From Nonomuraea corallina (GTDB lineage Bacteria; Actinomycetota; Actinomycetes; Streptosporangiales; Streptosporangiaceae): 64,000 nt of DNA. This document shows, in pieces, positions 17,059 through 26,169 of this stretch. The notes beneath the pieces are model-generated. The model was not told the DNA's origin. It made no database searches and saw only the letters and a program-made list of their open reading frames with translations. Numbering within the stretch: position 1 is the first letter of the stretch; each line of letters starts with the position of its first letter. The position numbers and the translations under genes are program-made. Where the stretch lies: NCBI RefSeq assembly GCF_027620315.1, contig NZ_JAPNNL010000002.1, forward strand, positions 1 to 64,000. Reading direction: 5' to 3'.

Positions 17059-17298
17059 TCAGCCGGGGCTGTCGCCCGGGGTACGGGCGAGCAGCGCTCG
17101 AAGTTCGTTCACCGTCTCCGTGCAAGCGCTGAGCAGGACCTGGCGCTGACCGGCGAGCTCCTGACCGAAGCGCTGCGCGGCCGGCCCGGTCCAGATGTTC
17201 TGCGCCATCAGGGCCAACGCGCGATCGAGGCTGGTCTTGGCCTCGTCGGTGAGTTGCTCTGCTCGGCGTAACGCCTGTTCCACTTGTTCCCGGGTCAT
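17059..17298 (-). CDS. WXG100-like small helical protein
   Basis: 79 residues predicted as a two-helix hairpin: TREQVEQALRRAEQLTDEAKTSLDRALALMAQNIWTG, then QRFGQELAGQRQVLLSACTETVNELRALLART. The turn has IWTGPAAQ in place of a canonical WxG, so the assignment is by length, helical pattern and context. ATG 17298 has a GAGGGAG ribosome site. It leads the toxin operon and probably partners the N-terminus of the downstream toxin for export. Confidence 0.65.
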   Translation of the reverse strand: MTREQVEQALRRAEQLTDEAKTSLDRALALMAQNIWTGPAAQRFGQELAGQRQVLLSACTETVNELRALLARTPGDSPG

Positions 17299-17412
17299 GC
17301 GCGGCTCCCTCGGGCGCGGTGATCGGGCACGAGATCGAGGTGTGACGCCATTGGACTGTGGCTCAGGAGCCGGAGCAACCGAATCGTCGGGATTGGTCTG
17401 ATAGCCGCCTAA

Positions 17413-17435
17413 TACTCCAGTGACATTTTGCGATC
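17413..17435. repeat. Terminal inverted repeat (left) of the IS701-family element
   Basis: 23 bp pairing with 18794-18816 except at two or three central positions. The transposase stop codon lies inside this end. Confidence 0.85.
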
Positions 17436-18741
17436 ATGGTTCGGATCTGCGCTGGTAGTGGCAGTACCGGGCCGTGGCCTGGTGGCGTCGGCGCCAGCGT
17501 GACCAGTGCAGAACGTTAGCGATGGAGCGATGCTGGACCAGCACGAGGGTCGCGAGCAGCCGGCGGATCTCGGGCAGGGTCAGCGGAATCTGGTCGTGAT
17601 CGCTGGGTGGCTGGGCGGCGGCGATGGCCGCCAGCAGGGCCAGGGCGAGCATGGCCAGGGTGATGTGCCGGTGCCAGGCCGTCCAATCGCGTACTTGGTA
17701 GTGGTCCAGGCCGACCTGACCCTTGGCGGCTTGGAAGGACTCCTCGACCGCCCACCGAACCCCGGCGATCTTGACCAGGGCCATCAGCGGCTGCCGGACA
17801 GGCGCGTAGCAGCGGTAGAACGCCAACTCGCCGGTGGTCAGGTTGCGGCGGATCAGCAGCCACCGATACCCGGAGGGCTCGCTCTGGTCGATGCGGGCCC
17901 AGGCCCAGGCATACCAGCGCGGGCCCTTGGCGCCCTGCCCGGCGCGGTAGCGATGCCAGTGCCGGTCGGCCACGCGCGCGGCGACCTCGGCCGCGCTCAC
18001 CTGCACACCCTCGAGGTCGACCCGCCGGTTGCCCGCGATCGCCAGCACGTACCCCATCCGGCGCTCCTCCAGGGCGGCGCGCAGGTGCGGGTCCTGGCCG
18101 TAGACCTCATCGCCGGTCACCCAATGGGCGGGCACGCCGGCCTCCAGGGCGGCCAGCACCATGGCGGTGGCCAGGGCCGGCTTGGTGGCGAAGGCCGTCT
18201 CGCCGGGGACGCCGGCCGCCTGACAGCGGCCGGGATCGGCCAGCCAGGTGTGCTCGGGCAGGTAGAGCCGCCGGTCCAGCAGCGCCCGCCCCGCTGGGGT
18301 GGCGTAGGCGAGGAACACCCCGATCTGGCAGTTCTCGATCCGGCCCGCCGTGCCGCTGTATTGCCGCTGTACCCCGGCCGAGCCGGCTCCTTTCTTGACG
18401 AACCCCGTCTCATCCACGACCAGCACGCCGTGGGGGCCGAGCCGGTCGACAACGAAGTCCCGGACGTCATCGCGGACGGCGTCGGCGTCCCAGCGGGCGG
18501 TGCGCAGCAGCCGCTGCAACGTCTGAGGACCGGCCAGTCCGGCGTGCTCGGCCAGGTTCCAGCAGTTCTTGCGGTCGAGGTCGGCCAGCAGCCCGCGCAC
18601 GTACGCACCGGCGGCGCGACGGGGTTCGACGCGGCCGAACCGGCCGGCGATCCGGGCCATCAGCTCGTTGAAGGTGACCATCCAGCCGTCAGGGTCTACG
18701 CTGTGGTCCGCGGCCACCGCATGATCTTTGGTTGTCTTCAC
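17434..18741 (-). CDS. IS701-family DDE transposase
   Basis: 435 residues, full length, GTG start at 18741. The catalytic acids can be placed as Asp in LVVDETGFVKKG, Asp in VTGDEVYGQDP and Glu in VEESFQAAKGQVGLDHYQVR, followed by the helical tail RDWTAWHRHITLAMLALALL, the layout of IS4/IS701-type DDE enzymes. It catalyses cut-and-paste movement of the surrounding element. No frameshift or stop interrupts it. Confidence 0.93.
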   Translation of the reverse strand: MKTTKDHAVAADHSVDPDGWMVTFNELMARIAGRFGRVEPRRAAGAYVRGLLADLDRKNCWNLAEHAGLAGPQTLQRLLRTARWDADAVRDDVRDFVVDRLGPHGVLVVDETGFVKKGAGSAGVQRQYSGTAGRIENCQIGVFLAYATPAGRALLDRRLYLPEHTWLADPGRCQAAGVPGETAFATKPALATAMVLAALEAGVPAHWVTGDEVYGQDPHLRAALEERRMGYVLAIAGNRRVDLEGVQVSAAEVAARVADRHWHRYRAGQGAKGPRWYAWAWARIDQSEPSGYRWLLIRRNLTTGELAFYRCYAPVRQPLMALVKIAGVRWAVEESFQAAKGQVGLDHYQVRDWTAWHRHITLAMLALALLAAIAAAQPPSDHDQIPLTLPEIRRLLATLVLVQHRSIANVLHWSRWRRRHQATARYCHYQRRSEP

Positions 18742-18793
18742 AAACTCCGAATGATCTCGCGGTGGCCGTCGCCATGTGACCCCAACGCCTCAA

Positions 18794-18816
18794 GATCGCG
18801 AAGTGTCACTGGAGTA
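18794..18816. repeat. Terminal inverted repeat (right) of the IS701-family element
   Basis: Complement of the left end, ending ...TGTCACTGGAGTA and followed by the CTAA target duplication. Confidence 0.85.
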
Positions 18817-18882
18817 CTAATTGCGAGCGTGAATTTTGAGAGCCTCCCAGCCGAACCAGCGAAGTGGCGTAAGGGCCATCGG

Positions 18883-19542
18883 TTATCTCGCCGTGTACGT
18901 CCCACGCATGATGGCTATTGCTTCTGTGGCATCGGCAACCACGTGGTCGGCCTGGTGTGCGTGACCTGGCCACGTTCCTCGATCGATCCAGATCGTACGA
19001 AGGCCGGCGGTCCGCGCTCCTTCGATGTCGGAGACGAGGTGGTCGCCGACCATCCACCCACCCGTGGCGAGGTCGGTACCGCACCGCCGAGCGGCGATCT
19101 CGAACAGGCCGGTCTCGGGTTTTCTGATGCCCTCGACTCCCGACACCGCGTAGCCGTCGACGGCGTTGGCCAGGCCGGTTCGCCGGAGTTTGCCGAGTTG
19201 GTTGTCGGCCATACCGTTGGTGACGATCCCCACCCGCCATCCGGCGGCGCGTAGGTCGGCTAAGCCGGCCAGGACGCCCGGGTAGCACTGCACGAGGTGG
19301 GGCATCCGTCGGCGGTAGGAGGCCCACAACTCGTCGACCGGGTCCGGCAGCCCGAAGTGCTCCCGTACCTTGCCGAAGAAGACCTCCCGATGCGTGTAGC
19401 CGTCTCGATCCAGGGAGACGAGCCAGGCAACGCCTTCGGATCTCAATCGTCGTTGCTCGGCGAACTCCTCGGCCCACCGGAGGAACGCTGCATCAAGGTC
19501 TATGAGCGTTCTATCGAGGTCGAAGAGTGCGAGGCGTTGCAC
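18883..19542 (-). CDS. HAD-superfamily hydrolase
   Basis: A phosphatase-type hydrolase of unknown substrate. Motif I is FDLDRTLIDL with the nucleophile Asp, motif II VTNG, motif III Lys in IRKPETGLFEIAARR, and motif IV GDHLVSDIEGA; the C1-type cap lies between. GTG 19542 gives a protein beginning directly at the core fold (VQRLALFDLD). The longer frame to 19698 has an unlikely Arg-rich leader. It is the last gene before the tRNA-Arg and lies inside the island boundaries, so it is probably island cargo. Confidence 0.85.
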   Translation of the reverse strand: MQRLALFDLDRTLIDLDAAFLRWAEEFAEQRRLRSEGVAWLVSLDRDGYTHREVFFGKVREHFGLPDPVDELWASYRRRMPHLVQCYPGVLAGLADLRAAGWRVGIVTNGMADNQLGKLRRTGLANAVDGYAVSGVEGIRKPETGLFEIAARRCGTDLATGGWMVGDHLVSDIEGARTAGLRTIWIDRGTWPGHAHQADHVVADATEAIAIMRGTYTAR

Positions 19543-19762
19543 GATGACGATCTTAGGGCGGGTGTCCTTGCGGCGACAGCCTGCCTTCGCTATGCGCGGT
19601 TGACCTCGGGAAATGCCTACAAGATCATCCCCCGTATATCCCCAGAGCTCTGTCTTATGGCTGCGTATGGGTGCCCTGGGCGGCCTACGGAGGATCAAGA
19701 AAGCAAAAGACCTGCGGCTGAGAAACCGCAGGTCAACGGGTGAAAACCTTGGTCGAAGAGAG

Positions 19763-19835
19763 TGCCCCCGGCAGGATTCGAACCTGCGGCACCCGCTTTA
19801 GGAGAGCGGTGCTCTATCCCCTGAGCTACGGAGGC
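19763..19835 (-). tRNA. tRNA-Arg (anticodon CCT)
   Basis: A complete cloverleaf on the minus strand: acceptor GCCTCCG pairs with CGGGGGC, D arm GCTC/GAGC, anticodon arm CCGCT CTCCTAA AGCGG giving anticodon CCT (codon AGG), and T arm GCAGG TTCGAAT CCTGC. No CCA is encoded. Its 3' half is duplicated at 4352-4389, so this gene is the integration target and right boundary of the island. Confidence 0.93.
19786..19808. repeat. Attachment-site core within tRNA-Arg
   Basis: 23 bases identical to 4367-4389, covering the anticodon arm to the start of the T arm. With the left copy it defines a ~15.4-kb island (about 4352-19808). Confidence 0.75.
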
Positions 19836-19959
19836 GGACAGACCAAGCCTAGCGAAAGTCCGGTGCTCCGTGTGCCACCTGACCCCCCTGACTTGCGGGA
19901 GTGCGGGTTATGGGTGGTGTGAGCTGCGGTAAAGGCCTGGCAAGCGATCACTGTGGTTG

Positions 19960-20517
19960 ATGGGCGGCGTGGATACCGTCCCTGGTGTGGATGCGAGGCG
20001 ACGGAGGCAGGCGCGGCGGCGGCCGGTGGTGTTGTTCGCGGCGCTGCTGGCGCCGGCGATCTTCGCTGGGGGGTTGCTGGTGGCGGACGTGGGGCGGTAC
20101 GAGCAGGGGGGCGAGCGGCGGGAGGCCGAGGCGGGGGAGAGGCTGGTCGGGTTCGGGCCTGTGGCCGTGCCTGTGCCGACTCATCCGGTACGGGCGTTCG
20201 CGGCGCGAGTGCCGCCGCGGGTGGTCGCCGCTCCGGTCGCCGCAGTGGCGCCGGTGGTGACGGCTGTGGTGGCGCCTCGCGTTCAGCCTCGCTTTCAGTC
20301 CCGGGCTCAGCCTCGTGTTCAGCCCCGGGCTCAGTCTCGCGTTCAGCCTCGTGTTCAGCGTCGGGCTCGGACGCGGGATGACGAGGTGAGGGAGCCGGCG
20401 CGGATTGAGTCGCCGGATGCGGAGGGGTGTCCTGAGGAGTGGAAGGACACGTGGCTATGGGAGAAGTGCCAGGAGCACCAGCGGAAGGTCGCGGCTGGTT
20501 CCGTACCCCGTGATTGA
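19960..20517 (+). CDS. Membrane-anchored protein with Gln/Pro/Arg repeats
   Basis: An Arg-rich N-terminus, then one transmembrane segment (PVVLFAALLAPAIFAGGLLVADV, about residues 21-43). An Ala/Val/Pro-rich region follows, then a degenerate repeat of QPRVQ/SRAQ units (about 108-140), and a short conserved-looking tail with CPEEWKDTWLWEKCQEH, whose two cysteines may form a disulfide. Function unknown; an extracytoplasmic linker plus anchor is likely. ATG 19960 is used; TTG 19957 is next to it. The GTTCAGCC-type DNA repeat makes slippage likely. Confidence 0.65.
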   Translation: MGGVDTVPGVDARRRRQARRRPVVLFAALLAPAIFAGGLLVADVGRYEQGGERREAEAGERLVGFGPVAVPVPTHPVRAFAARVPPRVVAAPVAAVAPVVTAVVAPRVQPRFQSRAQPRVQPRAQSRVQPRVQRRARTRDDEVREPARIESPDAEGCPEEWKDTWLWEKCQEHQRKVAAGSVPRD

Positions 20518-20985
20518 CTGGTGCGGCGGCTGGGGCGGAACCCGAGCATTCCCGGGAGTCCCTGAGCGCCGGGATTGCCCGCGGTCCTGGGCGCCTCCGG
20601 TCTCGGCGTCGAGGGTGTCGACGGGAGGATTCCCCGCAGAGATTGCCGTCCCGAAGTTCCACCGGTCGGCGGTAACAGGCTTCGTGGCTTCGCGAGGCCG
20701 AGGTCTCGGGGCGCCGCCGTGTCAGAGGCTCCGCTCGTGGTTCCGCCGCTGCTCTGTGGAGCGGTACGTCGGCGTACTGGATCATTGTTGCCCGAATCTT
20801 GCCTGGCGCAGAACCGGGGGGCCGTCGGCTGCGTACTGACAGACGAGGGCAGTGGGCGGCTAGGAGGGGCAAAAGCGTCGTTCGTGTCATAACGGCTCTC
20901 CAGAGTTCGGTCCGGGCACTCGGAGGGCTGTAGTAACGTGCGTGCCGGACCCGCGTCACGAGTTTGCAAAGCGGAGGAGTCGAAC
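20518..20985. other. Intergenic region upstream of the VanY-type peptidase
   Basis: About 470 bp with no supported gene. The minus-strand ORF crossing it lacks a ribosome site and recognisable sequence. The promoter of the peptidase gene should lie in the last 100 bp, but I see no clear -35/-10 pair. Confidence 0.45.
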
Positions 20986-22113
20986 GTGCCAGCCCCTCGG
21001 TCAGCAGGTCTGATCGCGGTTGTCATGACGATGGCCTCCCTGGCGAGCGTGCCGGTGGCCGGGCACGCTCAGGCCGCCGAGCAGACCGGGCAGCGGGCCC
21101 AGCGGGCGGTCACCCAGGCCACCTCCGGCGCCGGCGCGGAAACCGGGGATCCCAAGAACCTCACCGAGCTGCGCAAGGAAGCGCAGCGTTCCGCTCAGGA
21201 GCTTGAGGACGCGACCAGGGCGCTGGAGAAGCGCCGCAGCGAGTTCGCCGGCGCCGAGAAGGAGCTCAAGGAGAAGCTGCGCGCCCTTGAGGTGGCCGAG
21301 CGGCAGCTCGCGCAGGTGCGGCAGCCGGTGTCGCGGCTCGCCGAGATGCTCTACCAGCAGCCGGTGGGCGCCGACGGGGCGGCGTCGTTCATGGCGGGCG
21401 ACTCCGACAGCGACACTCTGCGGACGTTGGCCATGGTCAACCACATGGTCACCGTCCGCCAGCATGCCGTGGAGGAGACGAGCACGCTGACCCTGCACAC
21501 TCAGCGGCTCGCCGCCGAGGCGCAGGAGATGCGGGCGGCGAACCTGCTGGCCGAGGCGCAGATGGCGGCCGAGATCGACCTGCTGAGGAAGAAGTCCGAC
21601 AAGGTCGTCAAGTCGCTGACCCAGGCGCTGGTGAAGCTCGGCATCAAGATCGACAAGGTGGAGAAGGCGGCGCTCGGGTGCAACCCGCTGCGGGCCGCGA
21701 CGGCCAACGACTATCCGAACGGGCTGATCCCGACGAGCATGCTCTGCCCGTTGCAGCAGAAGGGGCACAGCCTGCGGGCGGACGCGGCCATCGCGTTCGT
21801 CAGCTTGAACGAGGCCTACCGCAGGCAGTTCGGCAGGCCCATCTGCGTGACCGACGCGTACCGGAACCTGGCGGAGCAGCAGTCGATCTACTACCGGCGG
21901 CCGGGGTTCGCGGCCGTCCCGGGCAAGAGCAATCACGGGCTGGGGCTGGCCGTCGACCTGTGCGGCGGGGTGGAGAGGTTCAGGTCGGCGGAGTTCAACT
22001 GGCTGGAGAAGTACGGGAAGAAGTACGGGTGGTACCACCCGGACTGGGCCTACAGGAGCCCGTTCGAGCCGTGGCACTGGGAGTACGATCCCAAGATCGA
22101 CTCGGTGGTCTAG
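20986..22113 (+). CDS. Secreted D-alanyl-D-alanine carboxypeptidase family protein (VanY/M15)
   Basis: GTG 20986 follows GGAGGAG. A signal peptide (ending near AQA) is followed by a long coiled coil (about residues 45-215, Glu/Lys/Arg-rich heptads) and a C-terminal M15 peptidase domain. The zinc ligands are visible in SNHGLGLAVDL (His and Asp) and EPWHWEY (second His), with PICVTDAYRNLAEQQ upstream. The protein should trim the D-Ala from peptidoglycan stem peptides outside the membrane; the coiled coil may tether or regulate it, as in other actinobacterial cell-wall hydrolases. It is convergent with the SAF gene, overlapping it by 4 bp. Confidence 0.88.
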   Translation: MPAPRSAGLIAVVMTMASLASVPVAGHAQAAEQTGQRAQRAVTQATSGAGAETGDPKNLTELRKEAQRSAQELEDATRALEKRRSEFAGAEKELKEKLRALEVAERQLAQVRQPVSRLAEMLYQQPVGADGAASFMAGDSDSDTLRTLAMVNHMVTVRQHAVEETSTLTLHTQRLAAEAQEMRAANLLAEAQMAAEIDLLRKKSDKVVKSLTQALVKLGIKIDKVEKAALGCNPLRAATANDYPNGLIPTSMLCPLQQKGHSLRADAAIAFVSLNEAYRRQFGRPICVTDAYRNLAEQQSIYYRRPGFAAVPGKSNHGLGLAVDLCGGVERFRSAEFNWLEKYGKKYGWYHPDWAYRSPFEPWHWEYDPKIDSVV

Positions 22114-22676
22114 GCGGGTTTGATGGTGATGGACAGGTGGCCCGAGGCCTGGGCGCCTGCCAGGGCCTCCGCCTGGGTCAGGGTGGTGGCCAGCACGACG
22201 AGGGCGCCGTGGTCGTCCTCGGCCGCCGGGATGGTCAGCACGGTCACGTCGTCGGCCACGAGGGAGGCGGCCTGGGCGTCGCCGGCGGCGAGGACGCCGA
22301 TGCGGGAGCCGGGGGAGATCAGGCTCACCGTGTCGGGGTCGGAGACGCGTACGGGAGTGGCGACCATGCCCGGAGGCAGGCGCAGCTGGTCGAGCAGGCG
22401 GGCGTCGGTGAGCGGCTCGCCGCGGCGCATGGGCGCGGCGAGGACCCGGCCGGTGCCGCCCGTGCGGAGAGCGCCGTCGGGCGGGTCGGGCATGGGCGCG
22501 GAGCGCAGGTCGCCGGGGCGGAGCACGCCGGGGGACAGGTCGCGGGCGGCGACCAGCACGGCGGGGCCCGCGGGCGGGCGCAGCGCGAGATAGCCGCACA
22601 GGACGCCGAGCGCGGCCAGGACGGCGGCGATGAGGCGGCGGCGCCGCTCCCACCGCCGCAGCCAGGCGCGGATCAT
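22110..22676 (-). CDS. SAF-domain protein, CpaB-like
   Basis: One N-terminal membrane segment (RRRLIAAVLAALGVLCGYLAL) and then a SAF-type beta-clip domain (VLVAARDLSPGVLRPGDLRSAPMP ... GRVLAAPMRRGEPLTDARLL). It resembles CpaB/RcpC proteins of Flp-type pili, but no pilus genes are nearby. The ATG at 22676 overlaps the stop of the MTA phosphorylase gene (ATGA), so the two are coupled. The longer frame to 22727 would lie inside the upstream gene. Confidence 0.82.
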   Translation of the reverse strand: MIRAWLRRWERRRRLIAAVLAALGVLCGYLALRPPAGPAVLVAARDLSPGVLRPGDLRSAPMPDPPDGALRTGGTGRVLAAPMRRGEPLTDARLLDQLRLPPGMVATPVRVSDPDTVSLISPGSRIGVLAAGDAQAASLVADDVTVLTIPAAEDDHGALVVLATTLTQAEALAGAQASGHLSITIKPA

Positions 22677-23479
22677 GGGAGCTCGAAGGGGAGGGTGATG
22701 CCGTCGAGCGCCGATCCGCAGGAGCATGTGCGCTCCTCCGGCAGGGACTGGACGGTGTCGGCCACGAGGGTGCGCATGCGGGCGACGTTGCGGGCGAAGA
22801 ACGCGAGCACCTCTTCATGGGTGACGCCGTCGCCGGACTCCACGCCGGCGTCGAGGTCGGTCACCAGTGACAGCGAGGTGTAGCAGAGGGCCAGCTCGCG
22901 GGCCAGCACCGCCTCGGGGAAGCCGGTCATGCCGACGATGGTCCAGCCGTTGCGCTGGAACCACTGGGACTCGGCCCGGGTGGAGAAGCGGGGGCCCTCG
23001 ATGACCACGAGGGTGCCGCCGTCGGTGGTCGGCCACTCGCCGGCGCGGGCGGCGGCCACCGCGACCTCGCGGCCCGAGGGGCAGTAGGGGTCGGAGAAGG
23101 AGACGTGGACCGCGCCGCCGTCGTCGTAATAGGTCTGGACGCGGCCTGAGGTGCGGTCGACGAGCTGGTCGGGGACCACGATCGCGCCGGGGCCGAGCTC
23201 GGGCTTCAGCGAGCCGACCGCGCTGGGGGCGAGCACCTGGCGGACGCCGAGGGAGCGCAGCGCCCACAGGTTGGCGCGGTAGGGGATGCGGTGAGGGGGG
23301 AACCGGTGGTCTCGGCCGTGGCGGGGGATGAAGGCCACCGGACGCGAGCCGATCCGGCCCACCGTGACGACGTCGCTGGGCGGGCCGTACGGGGTGGAGA
23401 CCTCCACCTCCTCCGCCTCGTCGAGCAGGGAGTAGAAGCCGGAGCCGCCGAGGACGCCGATGTCTGCGCGAATGACCAT
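22673..23479 (-). CDS. mtnP: S-methyl-5'-thioadenosine phosphorylase
   Basis: Cleaves methylthioadenosine with phosphate to adenine and methylthioribose-1-phosphate in methionine salvage. 268 residues, normal for the family. Signatures: IGVLGGSGFYSLL at the N-terminus, FIPRHGRDHRFPPHRIPYRANLWAL (phosphate/base site), GPRFSTRAES, GMTGFPEAVLARE and VTDLDAG, where the D-x-D is typical of adenine-specific MTA phosphorylases rather than purine nucleoside phosphorylases. ATG at 23479. A cysteine pair (CSCG) near the C-terminus matches hyperstable relatives. Confidence 0.93.
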   Translation of the reverse strand: MVIRADIGVLGGSGFYSLLDEAEEVEVSTPYGPPSDVVTVGRIGSRPVAFIPRHGRDHRFPPHRIPYRANLWALRSLGVRQVLAPSAVGSLKPELGPGAIVVPDQLVDRTSGRVQTYYDDGGAVHVSFSDPYCPSGREVAVAAARAGEWPTTDGGTLVVIEGPRFSTRAESQWFQRNGWTIVGMTGFPEAVLARELALCYTSLSLVTDLDAGVESGDGVTHEEVLAFFARNVARMRTLVADTVQSLPEERTCSCGSALDGITLPFELP

Positions 23480-23592
23480 GGCGCCGAGAGTAGCGGGCGG
23501 GTGGAGGGGGGAGGCGGGGGTGTAACGGGTTCTGTGGACGAGGGGCTGGGGAGGGGCTGGGGCTGTGGATGAAGCCTGGCCACCCGGTGTGA

Positions 23593-25635
<2,043 letters not shown>

Positions 25636-25785
25636 GTGGTTGGCCGGGTCGGGGCTCGGTTGGGGCGGTCGGCGGCGGGTGCCTGAGGGTCGGGTCGCGA
25701 GGCGCACGTCGGCTTCACGCGATGCGGGTGGCCGGGGCGGAGGGTCGGTCGTCGCGGTCGACCACCCGGGCGTGCGGCAGGTGCG

Positions 25786-26100
25786 CTAGTTGGACGCGGC
25801 GGCGGGGGCGGGCGCCGACTCGGCGGACTTGCCGGCCGGCTTGCCGGCCGACGTCGACTCGGACGCCGACGACGAGCTGTCGGACTTGGAGGAAGATGAC
25901 GAGGACGAGGACGAGCTCGACGACGAGCGGTTGTCGGTCTTGTAGAAGCCCGACCCCTTGAACACGATCCCGACCGCCGAGAACACCTTGCGCAGGCTGC
26001 CCTCACACGCGGGGCACACGGTCAACGCGTCGTCACTGAACTTCTGAACGACCTCGAGCTGCTCACCGCAGTCGTTGCAGGCGTACTGGTAGGTCGGCAC
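25786..26100 (-). CDS. FmdB-family zinc-ribbon protein with poly-Ser tail
   Basis: The N-terminal half is an FmdB-type zinc ribbon: MPTYQYACNDCGEQLE and VCPACEGSLRK give two CxxC zinc knuckles, followed by IVFKGSGFYKTD, the standard end of the domain. The C-terminal ~50 residues are a Ser/Ala/Lys low-complexity tail with a run of more than ten serines. GTG 26100 follows AAGGAGGAG. A role in RNA or protein regulation is proposed for the family; function here is unknown. Confidence 0.9.
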   Translation of the reverse strand: MPTYQYACNDCGEQLEVVQKFSDDALTVCPACEGSLRKVFSAVGIVFKGSGFYKTDNRSSSSSSSSSSSSSKSDSSSSASESTSAGKPAGKSAESAPAPAAASN

Positions 26101-26169
26101 GCGCTCCTCCTTACAAGCTTTGGCACTCGGGCCTTGCGACTGCTAATGGTAACCGATGTGGTCAAACGG

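Larger units (their letters stand above)
17413..18816 (-). mobile_element. Intact IS701-family insertion sequence
   Basis: A 1404-bp element bounded by imperfect 23-bp terminal inverted repeats starting TACTCCAGTGACA, encoding one transposase on the minus strand. Both ends are followed by the same 4-bp word CTAA (17409-17412 and 18817-18820). A 4-bp YTAR target duplication is characteristic of the IS701 family. The complete ends, duplication and open transposase suggest a recent, possibly active insertion. It separates the toxin cassette from the HAD gene. Confidence 0.9.
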
